From positions 1 through 64,000 of the forward strand of contig JAJDUF010000019.1 in assembly GCA_022826725.1 (NCBI GenBank): DNA of 64,000 nucleotides. Reading direction: 5' to 3'. Below are positions 15,710 through 23,514 of the stretch, piece by piece. The position numbers and the translations under genes are program-made. The notes below the pieces were generated by a model. It worked only from the letters and a program-made list of their open reading frames with translations, did not search any database and had not been told where the DNA came from. How positions within the stretch are numbered: position 1 is the stretch's first letter; every line of letters begins with the position of its first letter. The DNA is from Chloroflexota bacterium. Lineage in GTDB: Bacteria; Chloroflexota; UBA11872; UBA12225; JAJDUF01.

Positions 15710-18071
15710 CGTCCTGGCCCGGTGTCTCCCACTCGCCCCGCAGGGCCGCAAAGGGGGCACCAGGGACCACGCGGTAGGAGCGCCCCGGGCTATCTTCCTT
15801 CACGACGATGCCGCGCTCGACGAGGTCGTCCATGAGGCGGGCAGCTTTGGGGTAGCCGATGCCGAGCTTACGCTGGAGCCAGGAGACGGAGGTGTAGTCC
15901 AACTCTTCGATAGCGCCCAAGGCCATGTCAAGCTCGGGGTTCTCGCGGGCCGTCTCCGGAGCCTCGTCCTCCTTGAGCTGCAAGTGGGCAATCTCTTCCT
16001 CGTCTACGTAGTCCGGGGTTCCTTGCGCCTTCCAGAACTCGACCAGCCCGGTGATCTCTTCGTCGGAGACGTAGGCGCACTGCACGCGCGCCGCGCGACC
16101 GGAGTCGTAGGGGAGATACAGCATATCGCCGCGGCCGAGCAGATTCTCGGCTCCGCCGGTATCGAGAATGACGCGCGAGTCCGTCTGGCTGCTGACGGCA
16201 AAGGCGATCCGGCTCGGCATATTGGCCTTGATGAGGCCGGTCACAACGTCCACGGAGGGGCGCTGCGTGGCAACTACCAGATGGATGCCGACGGCGCGTG
16301 ATTTGGCCGTCAGGCGGCAGATCGCCGGTTCCACGTCGTCGGGCGCAAACATCATGAGGTCGGCCAGCTCGTCAATGATGAGCACGAGATAGGGCAACGG
16401 CTGGGGGACATCCTCAGCACTCTCGTCGCCGTCATCTTGGTCGGCGTCGGCGAGCGCGTGGTTGTAGGTCTGGATATTGCGGTAGCCGGCCTCTTTGAGG
16501 AGGCGGTAGCGGCGCTCCATCTCCTCAACCGCCCACAGCAAGACCTTGGCCGCCTCCGTAAGTTCGACAACGACGGGGTAGCGGAGGTGGGGGATGCCCT
16601 CGTACTCCACCAACTCGACCATCTTGGGATCAATCATCAGCAACTGGAGCGTGTCCGGCGTTCCCTGGTAGAGCAAGGAAGCGACAATCGTGTTGATGCA
16701 GACCGATTTTCCGGAGCCGGTTTGACCGGCAATGAGCAGGTGAGGCATTTTCGCCAGATCACCGAGGCGCGGGTTGCCCTCGACATCGCGTCCCAGCGCG
16801 ATCTTCAGCAGACCCTTATCCCCCGCGAACGGCTTGGATTCGAGCACTTCGCGTAGGCCCACGACCGCGATACCGGAGTTCGGTATCTCGATGCCGACGA
16901 CGGGGCGCCCTGGCACGGGTGTCTCGACGCGCAGGGAGGGCGCCGCGAGCGCGAGCATCAGGTCGTCCTGGAGGCGCTTGATGCGCTGGACGGTGATGCC
17001 TGGGGCCGGCCGCAGGCCAAACTGACTGACGGTCGGCCCGACGCGGGTCTCTACCACCTGCACCGGGACGTTGAAGGCGGCCAGCGTTTCCTCAATCACC
17101 CGGGCTTTCGTGTCCGTTTCTGCGGCGCTGATTTGTTGAGCACTGGCGCTGGCGAGCGTGGCCGTAGAGGGCAACTGCCACCTGGGCTGTGGCGCCTCCT
17201 CCGCGCAATCGGGTGGGGCGACCGGCGCCTCAGCGACGGGGTCCGCCGCAACTGCCGGCGATGGCGCCGGTGCTTCCGCCGGCTCGAAGACGACTTGGGG
17301 CGACTGCGATGGGAGTGAGTCGGCTGCGACAAGCTGCCCCTGCGGCTCCGCTTCTGTCGCCATCCGTTCTCGTTCGGCAACACGCGCAGCCGCCCAAGCC
17401 TGGAAACCGCGACCGGCTGCCAGGGCGGCAACACCCACGAGATTTAGCACTATCAAGACCCCACGGCCGAGATACCACAATCCCCAGGCAGCCAGCCGGG
17501 CGAAGCTGATGGCACCGACGACCAATGCGTGACCTACTTGTCTCCACCGCTCCACGCTGATACCGAGCGAGGCACCACCGCCGAGCAGCGCAACCACACA
17601 GAGCATGAGCAGCCCACCGAACCGCCCAAACGCCTGCTCAACCGCCGCTGCGGGCACCTCGCCGAACGTGGCCAGGGCCGCGAGCCACCGCCAGGGGTAC
17701 TCTGCGTCCGTGCCCACCGACACGGCCAGGAGGGCCGTCAGGGCGATGCCGCTGCCGAGGGCTGCCAGCAATCGCCCGGAAAGCAGCCAAGTGCCGACGC
17801 CGGGGCCGCGCAAGATCGCCACGCTGGCGATCATGAGCAGCAGCGAGAGGGGCACCGTCCCCCAGCCGAAGATCTCAATGGCACGGTCGGCCCAGGGCCG
17901 GGTCAGGGAACCGTTCGGCGAGAGGAGACTGAGCAGCGTAAAGGCACCGAGGGCCAACACGGCCAGTCCATAGGGGAAGCGCGTGGTCAGCCGGTCACCA
18001 ACCCAGTCGCTCCAGTCACGACGAGGGGTGGCCGGCGCCTTGCCACGGCGGGCTTGACGGGCAGCGGACAT
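15687..18071 (-). CDS. ftsK: FtsK/SpoIIIE DNA translocase
   Basis: 794 residues. Hexameric, membrane-anchored DNA pump that clears chromosomes from the division septum. The N-terminal quarter holds hydrophobic segments at about 33-50, 70-88, 100-120 and 150-170, with one more near 185-220. A Pro/Ala/Glu linker (about 240-300) follows. The motor has Walker A AGQTGSGKS (448-456), IDPKMVELVEYEGIPHL, Walker B YLVLIIDELADLMM and VATQRPSVDVVTGLIKANMP. The C-terminal gamma winged helix (LGIGYPKAARLMDDLVERGIV) would read orienting sequences. ATG at 18071 has TAGGAG upstream. It overlaps the cinA-like gene and follows RNase J on the same strand after 142 bases. Confidence 0.95.
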   Translation of the reverse strand: MSAARQARRGKAPATPRRDWSDWVGDRLTTRFPYGLAVLALGAFTLLSLLSPNGSLTRPWADRAIEIFGWGTVPLSLLLMIASVAILRGPGVGTWLLSGRLLAALGSGIALTALLAVSVGTDAEYPWRWLAALATFGEVPAAAVEQAFGRFGGLLMLCVVALLGGGASLGISVERWRQVGHALVVGAISFARLAAWGLWYLGRGVLIVLNLVGVAALAAGRGFQAWAAARVAERERMATEAEPQGQLVAADSLPSQSPQVVFEPAEAPAPSPAVAADPVAEAPVAPPDCAEEAPQPRWQLPSTATLASASAQQISAAETDTKARVIEETLAAFNVPVQVVETRVGPTVSQFGLRPAPGITVQRIKRLQDDLMLALAAPSLRVETPVPGRPVVGIEIPNSGIAVVGLREVLESKPFAGDKGLLKIALGRDVEGNPRLGDLAKMPHLLIAGQTGSGKSVCINTIVASLLYQGTPDTLQLLMIDPKMVELVEYEGIPHLRYPVVVELTEAAKVLLWAVEEMERRYRLLKEAGYRNIQTYNHALADADQDDGDESAEDVPQPLPYLVLIIDELADLMMFAPDDVEPAICRLTAKSRAVGIHLVVATQRPSVDVVTGLIKANMPSRIAFAVSSQTDSRVILDTGGAENLLGRGDMLYLPYDSGRAARVQCAYVSDEEITGLVEFWKAQGTPDYVDEEEIAHLQLKEDEAPETARENPELDMALGAIEELDYTSVSWLQRKLGIGYPKAARLMDDLVERGIVVKEDSPGRSYRVVPGAPFAALRGEWETPGQDDDNEEPF

Positions 18072-18213
18072 ATTTCGACTCCTACATCGAAAAACGATTG
18101 CCTGCCCGCCGCTGCCTCTCACTCGGCCGTAGTGGCGGCAATGTAGGGGTGGCGTGAGACTGTTGGCCCGAGCGGCGGCCGCGGCAACTACCGGCTGGGA
18201 ATGAGCCGAGGCG

Positions 18214-19899
18214 TTACACCTCGGTGACGACGGGTAGGATCATCGGCCGACGCCGGGTGCGCTTGTAGAAGAGGCGCCGCAGCACGCCTTGGATCTTGCC
18301 TTTGACCGTGGACCAGTCGGCATCGGCGGCGGCACCATCGCCGGCGCCAGCGAGCACCGACTCAATCTCCTGGCGGGCTTCGTCCATCAGGTCCTCGGAC
18401 TCGCGGGCGTAGACAAAGCCGCGGGTGACGATGTCCGGGCGGCCGACAAGCTCGCCGGTGTGGCGATCAACGGTGATGAGGGCCACCAGGATGCCGTCTT
18501 GGGCCAGGACGCGGCGGTCGCGGAGGACGACGTTCCCAACGTCACCCACACCCAAGCCGTCCACGAACACGTAGCCCGCCGGCACCGGCTTGCCCAGCTG
18601 CGCCCAGCCGTTCCCGAACTCGACGACCTCGCCATCTTCGATCACAAAGATGTTGGACTGCGGAACGCCCAGCGACTCGGCGATGCGGGCGTGGTGGACC
18701 AGGTGCCGGTACTCACCGTGGATGGGGATGAAGTATTGCGGCCGGATCAGGCTCAACATGAGTTTCAGCTCTTCCTGGCTGCCGTGACCCGACACGTGGA
18801 CCCGCTGCCCGCTCCCGTCGTGGCCGCTGCGGCTCCAGAGCACGTTGGCGCCGAGGCGGAAGAGATTGTCTACCGTGCGATGTACAAGCTCTTCGTTGCC
18901 GGGGATGGGGGTCGCTGAGATCACGACGGTGTCGCCGGGCACAATCTCGATCTGGCGGTGGTCGCGGTTCGCCATGCGTGCCAGCGCCGAGGTCGGCTCT
19001 CCTTGACTGCCCGTAGAGACCAGGACAAGCCGCTCCGGAGGGTAGTTGTCCAACTCTTCGAGATCAATCAAGATGCCGGCCGGTACGGAGAGGTAGCCGA
19101 GGTCGCGGGCAATCCCGCAGTTCTGTACCATGCTGCGCCCGACGAGGCACACCTTGCGGTCGAAATGCGCGGCCGTGTTGAGGACGAGCTGCACGCGCGA
19201 GATGAGGGACGCAAAGGTGGTGACGATGATGCGGCCGGGCGCCGCGGCAAAGACTCGCTCGAACGTAGCGGCCACTACGCGCTCGGACGGCGTGTACCCC
19301 GGTAGGTCGGCGTAGGTACTGTCGGAGAGCAAGCAGAGCACGTCTTGGGTGCCCAGGTCCGCGAGTTTGGCCACGTCGGTGCGGCCTTCATTTATCGGCG
19401 TGTGATCGAACTTGAAGTCGCCCGAATGGACGATGAGGCCGACCGGAGTATGGATAGCCAAGCCCAGCCCGTCGGGGATGCTGTGACAGACGTGGAAGAA
19501 CTCGACCGTCAGTGCCCCCAGGGAGATTTGGTCACCGCCGGAGATCGTGTTGACGCTGACGTGGTCATCCAAGCGGTGCTCCTGGAGCTTGCCCTGGATC
19601 AGGCCGGCCGTGAGCCGTGAGGTGTAGATGGGCGGGAAGTCGAGCTGCGGCAGCACATACGGTAGGGCACCGGTGTGGTCTTCGTGACCGTGGGTGACGA
19701 TGATGCCCCGTAGCCGGTCGAGCTTATCCAAGAGGTACGAGATGTCCGGGATGACAAGGTCAACACCGAGCATACTGCTCTCGGGGAACATCACGCCGGC
19801 ATCAATCACGATGAGGTCATCGCCACTGTCAACGACCAGCATGTTGCGGCCGACTTCACCCACTCCACCGAGCGGCACAACCTTGACACGATCCGACAT
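18214..19899 (-). CDS. rnj: Ribonuclease J
   Basis: 561 residues, normal for RNase J, a beta-CASP metallo-beta-lactamase with 5'-exo and endonuclease activity in mRNA decay and rRNA maturation. Motif 2 THGHEDHTGALPYV begins at residue 69 (H70, H72, D74, H75); later motifs include HSGDFKFDHTP and the beta-CASP stretch ending in ISATPIPGNEE and HVSGHGSQEELKLML. The C-terminal domain (about 450-561) is kept. ATG at 19899 is preceded by a TATAAT box about 35 bases upstream. It is transcribed toward ftsK. Confidence 0.95.
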   Translation of the reverse strand: MSDRVKVVPLGGVGEVGRNMLVVDSGDDLIVIDAGVMFPESSMLGVDLVIPDISYLLDKLDRLRGIIVTHGHEDHTGALPYVLPQLDFPPIYTSRLTAGLIQGKLQEHRLDDHVSVNTISGGDQISLGALTVEFFHVCHSIPDGLGLAIHTPVGLIVHSGDFKFDHTPINEGRTDVAKLADLGTQDVLCLLSDSTYADLPGYTPSERVVAATFERVFAAAPGRIIVTTFASLISRVQLVLNTAAHFDRKVCLVGRSMVQNCGIARDLGYLSVPAGILIDLEELDNYPPERLVLVSTGSQGEPTSALARMANRDHRQIEIVPGDTVVISATPIPGNEELVHRTVDNLFRLGANVLWSRSGHDGSGQRVHVSGHGSQEELKLMLSLIRPQYFIPIHGEYRHLVHHARIAESLGVPQSNIFVIEDGEVVEFGNGWAQLGKPVPAGYVFVDGLGVGDVGNVVLRDRRVLAQDGILVALITVDRHTGELVGRPDIVTRGFVYARESEDLMDEARQEIESVLAGAGDGAAADADWSTVKGKIQGVLRRLFYKRTRRRPMILPVVTEV

Positions 19900-19932
19900 A
19901 CTTTGACCCTACTAGCGGCGTTACTACGACTT

Positions 19933-19938
19933 ATTATA
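19933..19938 (-). promoter_or_regulatory. Candidate -10 box (TATAAT) for the RNase J gene
   Basis: A perfect TATAAT on the minus strand lies 34 bases before the RNase J ATG, in an otherwise GC-rich gap. No good -35 hexamer is seen 16-18 bases further upstream, so this is a weak, single-box call. Confidence 0.35.
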
Positions 19939-20126
19939 TCGCTCGTCCTACGCCCGGCCCGTACAGTGTCTTCCTGACCACCTCGCCGGCTCGTGAGCGG
20001 GCAGCAGAATGGCCCACCGACGCTCGACTGGGCGGTCTTTGCCGCGGTACCGCTTGCGCCTATTCTGCGATGACGGTAGAGTGAAGGTGGCAAGAAAAGA
20101 CAGTGCGCTAGGAGGATGATTGGCTC

Positions 20127-20708
20127 ATGCCTGTACCACGATTGCGACTGGGTTATGTTCAGGGTCTCTATGAAGTGCAGGAGGAACTGCGTCGCGCGCA
20201 AGACGTGGTCTGCACCACCGACGGTGAGCATCTCATTATCTGCCCCCCCGACTCGTATCGTCCGATGGTCAGCATCCCGCTGACAGCGATCACCGGCACC
20301 GAGGTGCAAACCGCGGAAGAGGTCGGCGTCGCCCATATTCGCGAGGCGGATACGCCCGTGCTAGTCGTCAGCCTCGAGACGGTCCAAGTCAAAGAGGCCG
20401 AGGATCCGCTCGAAGGGCCGTTGGTGTTCAGCGGGCCGTTCCGAGGGGCCGGCGGTGGCGACGTCACGCGGCGGGTGGAGGCGTTCAAGAATCTGCTGGT
20501 ACCGCGCACCGAAGAGGAGATGGACGCCCTGCGTGCCGGCGACAAACGGCTGTCGCGCGTCTGGGCCGTCTCGATCATCAGCGGCGTCTTACTCGTGCTG
20601 TTCCTGATCTATGCGATCACTACCTGCCTCGACGAGCCGGAAGAGGAGCAAGCACCGGGCCAACCGGCGCTGATCGTCCTCGCCGCGCCCGCCCCCCATG
20701 CCGGTTGA
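20127..20708 (+). CDS. Hypothetical tail-anchored membrane protein
   Basis: 193 residues. AGGAGGA about 10 bases upstream gives a confident start. A soluble N-terminal domain (1-148), rich in beta-strand-like stretches such as VVCTTDGEHLIICPP and TPVLVVSLETVQV, is followed by one hydrophobic helix (about 152-172, AVSIISGVLLVLFLIYAITT) and a short acidic, Pro-rich tail. The topology is therefore C-terminal membrane anchoring with the domain facing the cytoplasm. The N-terminal half has a PH-like or profilin-like look, but I cannot assign a family. It is divergent from RNase J and followed by a repeat-rich gap. Confidence 0.75.
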   Translation: MPVPRLRLGYVQGLYEVQEELRRAQDVVCTTDGEHLIICPPDSYRPMVSIPLTAITGTEVQTAEEVGVAHIREADTPVLVVSLETVQVKEAEDPLEGPLVFSGPFRGAGGGDVTRRVEAFKNLLVPRTEEEMDALRAGDKRLSRVWAVSIISGVLLVLFLIYAITTCLDEPEEEQAPGQPALIVLAAPAPHAG

Positions 20709-20770
20709 GCCGCGCCTGCGGCCCCCCCTATGGTCCTCCACCGTGCGGGGGGGCGGTGGATTAGAGCTAC

Positions 20771-20800
20771 CCCCCGGCCCCTTCCCTGGCAGGGAAGGGG
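20771..20800. repeat. C/G-rich hairpin repeat
   Basis: CCCCTTCCCT (20778-20787) pairs exactly with AGGGAAGGGG (20791-20800) across a GGC loop, preceded by CCCCCCGG. A related unit begins at 20728 and another (CCTCACCCCGGCCCTCTTCTAGGGGGAGAGGGG) covers about 20824-20856. The gap 20709-21260 contains only such elements. Confidence 0.65.
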
Positions 20801-20873
20801 AGTCCACACCGTCCCCGGCTGTCCTCACCCCGGCCCTCTTCTAGGGGGAGAGGGGCTAGATTCCTGTTTGCGG

Positions 20874-20992
20874 AGACCTTTGCATACCCCCGGATAGAGT
20901 GCGAGCGGGACAATGCTCCACTCCGCGCTAACCAGGGAAGCCCGGTTTTTGGATTCCCGCTTTCGCGGGAATGACGAGGTATGCAAAGGTCT
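20874..20992. repeat. MITE-like element with 15-bp perfect inverted ends
   Basis: AGACCTTTGCATACC (20874-20888) and its exact reverse complement GGTATGCAAAGGTCT (20978-20992) bound an 89-base interior. Inside is a second palindrome, ATTCCCGC-TTTC-GCGGGAAT (20953-20972), and further GCGGGAATGAC copies follow to 21030. GCAAAGGTCTCCG recurs at 57.6 kb next to the same palindrome, so the two motifs travel together. No transposase is encoded. Confidence 0.6.
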
Positions 20993-21260
20993 GCTTTCGC
21001 GGGAATGACGCATGTGGCGGTGGGAATGACGGGCAAGTTGGGCGCGGTGAAATCGCGCTTCTCAAGGACGGGACTATCCCCCGCGCGGGGGACGGGCGCA
21101 CCATGGTGCGCCCCTACGGCTTGGACCGTACCTCCCCCAGTCAGCAGGAGCAGCGGGGGCCGCTCAGGCCGTCGGCCTGAGCGGCGGCATACAGTCGCGG
21201 CGGTGGCCCACGGGGCGCGGCCAACCGGCTCCGGCGGACGGAGGCGGCTGGCCGCGGACG

Positions 21261-22211
21261 CTATTCGACCAAGCCGGTTCGGTCTACCGACTCGATGAAG
21301 TAGCGTTGCGTGAAGAGGTAGATGGATAAGGGCGGCAATATGACAAGGAATACTGCCGCCATGACTAAGGCTTCGTTGAACAGCTCGCTGGATTGGCCAC
21401 CGGTGACTTGGTTGAGCGTGGGGGACAACACCGAGAGCCGCATGGGCAGGGTGAAGTGCTCGATACGGTTGAGGTAGATGAACGGCTCGAAGAAGTCGTT
21501 CCAGTGCCACACGACCGAGAAGAGGAACACCACGACGATAGCGGGCACGGCGAGCGGCAGCATGATCCGCCACCAGATGCCAAAGGCGCTGGCCCCGTCA
21601 ACGCGGGCGGCCTCTTCCAGTTCCCAGGGTAAGGTGCGGTAGAACTGGCGGAAGATCACCACGAAGATCGCCCCACGCAGCCCGTGGCCATAGAAGGCTG
21701 GCCCGAGGAAGGGGTTGAAGGTGTTGATCCAGCCGAGATTCTTGTACAGGATGAACAAGGGCACGATGATGGTTTGGGGCGGGACCATGAAGGTAAAGAG
21801 CACGAGTCCAAACAGGATGTCGCGGCCGGGGAACTTTAGCCGGGCGAAGCCGTAGCCGATGAACCCGCAGGCGATGGTCTGACCGACAGCAGACCCCACC
21901 GAAATCCACAAGCTATTGCTCAGGGAGCGGATGTAGGCCATCGAAAGGAACGCCAGCGGGTAGGTGAACCAGTGGAAGCTGTGCGGAATCCAGTAGATGG
22001 TCGGATCCGTAAGGTCCTGGGCCGTCTTCAGACTGGTCGAGAGGATATAGAAGACGGGAATGAGGAAGACAAAGCAGATGTCTGCAAGCACGACGTAGGT
22101 GAGGAGGCGCTGCACAAGGGCAATAGATCGGCGGCGGAAGATTTGCCGGTCACGGAGCCAGACCGGTCGGTACTCAACCACCCACTCGAGCGCAACACTC
22201 AACGGCGACAT
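21261..22211 (-). CDS. Carbohydrate ABC transporter permease (MalG-type)
   Basis: 316 residues, about six membrane segments, inner membrane. The cytoplasmic coupling loop that docks the ATPase is seen as EEAARVDGASAFGIWWRIMLPL. A longer than usual hydrophilic N-terminus (about 35 residues) precedes the first helix. GAGGTAGC precedes the ATG at 22211. It is 58 bases downstream of the MalF-type partner on the same strand, so the two form one permease pair. No ATP-binding subunit is nearby; a shared MsmX/UgpC-like ATPase elsewhere is likely. It is the last gene of the 21-34 kb uptake locus. Confidence 0.9.
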   Translation of the reverse strand: MSPLSVALEWVVEYRPVWLRDRQIFRRRSIALVQRLLTYVVLADICFVFLIPVFYILSTSLKTAQDLTDPTIYWIPHSFHWFTYPLAFLSMAYIRSLSNSLWISVGSAVGQTIACGFIGYGFARLKFPGRDILFGLVLFTFMVPPQTIIVPLFILYKNLGWINTFNPFLGPAFYGHGLRGAIFVVIFRQFYRTLPWELEEAARVDGASAFGIWWRIMLPLAVPAIVVVFLFSVVWHWNDFFEPFIYLNRIEHFTLPMRLSVLSPTLNQVTGGQSSELFNEALVMAAVFLVILPPLSIYLFTQRYFIESVDRTGLVE

Positions 22212-22269
22212 ATAGCTACCTCACTCCCCCGTGATCCAGACTCAGTCTCGTGTGTCGAACCGCAGCTTA

Positions 22270-23466
22270 TCATTCCTGCTGCTCCCCGACGTAGAAGGTA
22301 AAGCGACTGGCCAAGTAGATGACGATACCGAGCATGATACCTACGACCAGGAAGTAGACCCAGCCCAACGCCGCCGCGTAGCCCAGACGGAACCCGCCGG
22401 CAAACGCTACCTCCTGCACGTAGCTCAGGACCAGGTTGAAGGTATCGGTGAAGGAGTTCACGATGGTGTAGACGATGTTGACGAGGACGACCGGGGTCAT
22501 GAGTGGGAGCGTGATCTTCCAGAAGCGATCCCAGTCGTTCGCTCCGTCCACCCGGGCCGCTTCGTAGAGCGTGCCGGGGATCGAGTTCAACCCGGCCAGG
22601 AATACCAGCATCTGCACGCTGGTATTCCAGAGCACGAAGATAATCCGGTCGAGGATAGCGCTGACTTGCTCGGCCGCGCCCGCACCCAAGTAGGTATAGA
22701 CGATCTGCTGCCAGTCCACGCCCTGCGAAAGCGCGAACCCGCCCACTTCCTGCGCTGCAAGCTCGCGGATGACCTGCGCCGATCCGATAATCAAAGGGAG
22801 GAAGAAGATTGCCCGGAAGGTCATCACGCCCTTGATCTTCTGGTTGGCGAGAATGGCGGCGAAAAGGGCGAAGATGACGATGATCGGGAAGTCGAAGGCG
22901 TTGAGGGACAAGGTCTTGATCAGCGCCGGGGGGAACTCCGCGTCAATGAAGAAGGCCTCTTTGTAGTTCTCCAGCCCTCTGAACTTCAGGTCGCTGAGGC
23001 TCGTGGCCGTTAGCTCGTGGAAGCTCAGGCGGAGCGATTGGAGCAGCGGCAGGAGCATGAATGCCGCGAAGCCGCTAATCCATGGGGCGACAAACCAGAT
23101 GCCCAAGAAACTCTGCCGCGTGCCCATCTTCATCCTGATGCTCCGGCTGAACGGCTCCAGCAGCACCAGACAGACGAAGGAACTGAGCCAACCGACCAAG
23201 ACGATCAAGCCGGGAATCTCCAAGATCGTGAGCGAGCGAAACCCCAAGTCCCAGGTCAACTCGCCGGCCTCGGTGGCTTCCTTCCAGTTGTCCATGAGCG
23301 GCGTGTTCGTGATAAAGGTGATCCCCGGGGCCAACATGATAAGAGCGGCGGTCATCAGACCCAGCACAGTCACGCCCAAGAGGGACTGTCGCGTACCCAT
23401 CGGCATGGTGCCGGCGGCAACCTGTCCCTCGGCACGTGGCTGGCGGGGTCGCAGGTTCATCCTCAT
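22270..23466 (-). CDS. Carbohydrate ABC transporter permease (MalF-type) with extra N-terminal membrane segments
   Basis: 398 residues, about 100 longer than common MalF-type sugar permeases. Two additional hydrophobic stretches (about 30-50 and 80-105) precede the normal six-helix core, giving about eight helices. The coupling loop reads EAARVDGANDWDRFWKITLPLMTP. GGGAGGATGAGG precedes ATG at 23466. It pairs with the MalG-type permease downstream and lies right after the DUF5696-type lipoprotein gene. Substrate inferred to be a carbohydrate from family only. Confidence 0.88.
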   Translation of the reverse strand: MRMNLRPRQPRAEGQVAAGTMPMGTRQSLLGVTVLGLMTAALIMLAPGITFITNTPLMDNWKEATEAGELTWDLGFRSLTILEIPGLIVLVGWLSSFVCLVLLEPFSRSIRMKMGTRQSFLGIWFVAPWISGFAAFMLLPLLQSLRLSFHELTATSLSDLKFRGLENYKEAFFIDAEFPPALIKTLSLNAFDFPIIVIFALFAAILANQKIKGVMTFRAIFFLPLIIGSAQVIRELAAQEVGGFALSQGVDWQQIVYTYLGAGAAEQVSAILDRIIFVLWNTSVQMLVFLAGLNSIPGTLYEAARVDGANDWDRFWKITLPLMTPVVLVNIVYTIVNSFTDTFNLVLSYVQEVAFAGGFRLGYAAALGWVYFLVVGIMLGIVIYLASRFTFYVGEQQE

Positions 23467-23514
23467 GGCCTCATCCTCCCGACTGGATTACTCCGGCTGC
23501 TCTGCGAGCAGTGC

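Noticed and set aside
20767..21573. 268-codon minus-strand frame across the repeat-rich gap and the start of a permease gene
   Set aside because: It translates the ATTCCCGC palindromes into the well-known false peptide type (SFPRKRESKN, HSRESGNPK) and overlaps a real permease gene; not protein coding.
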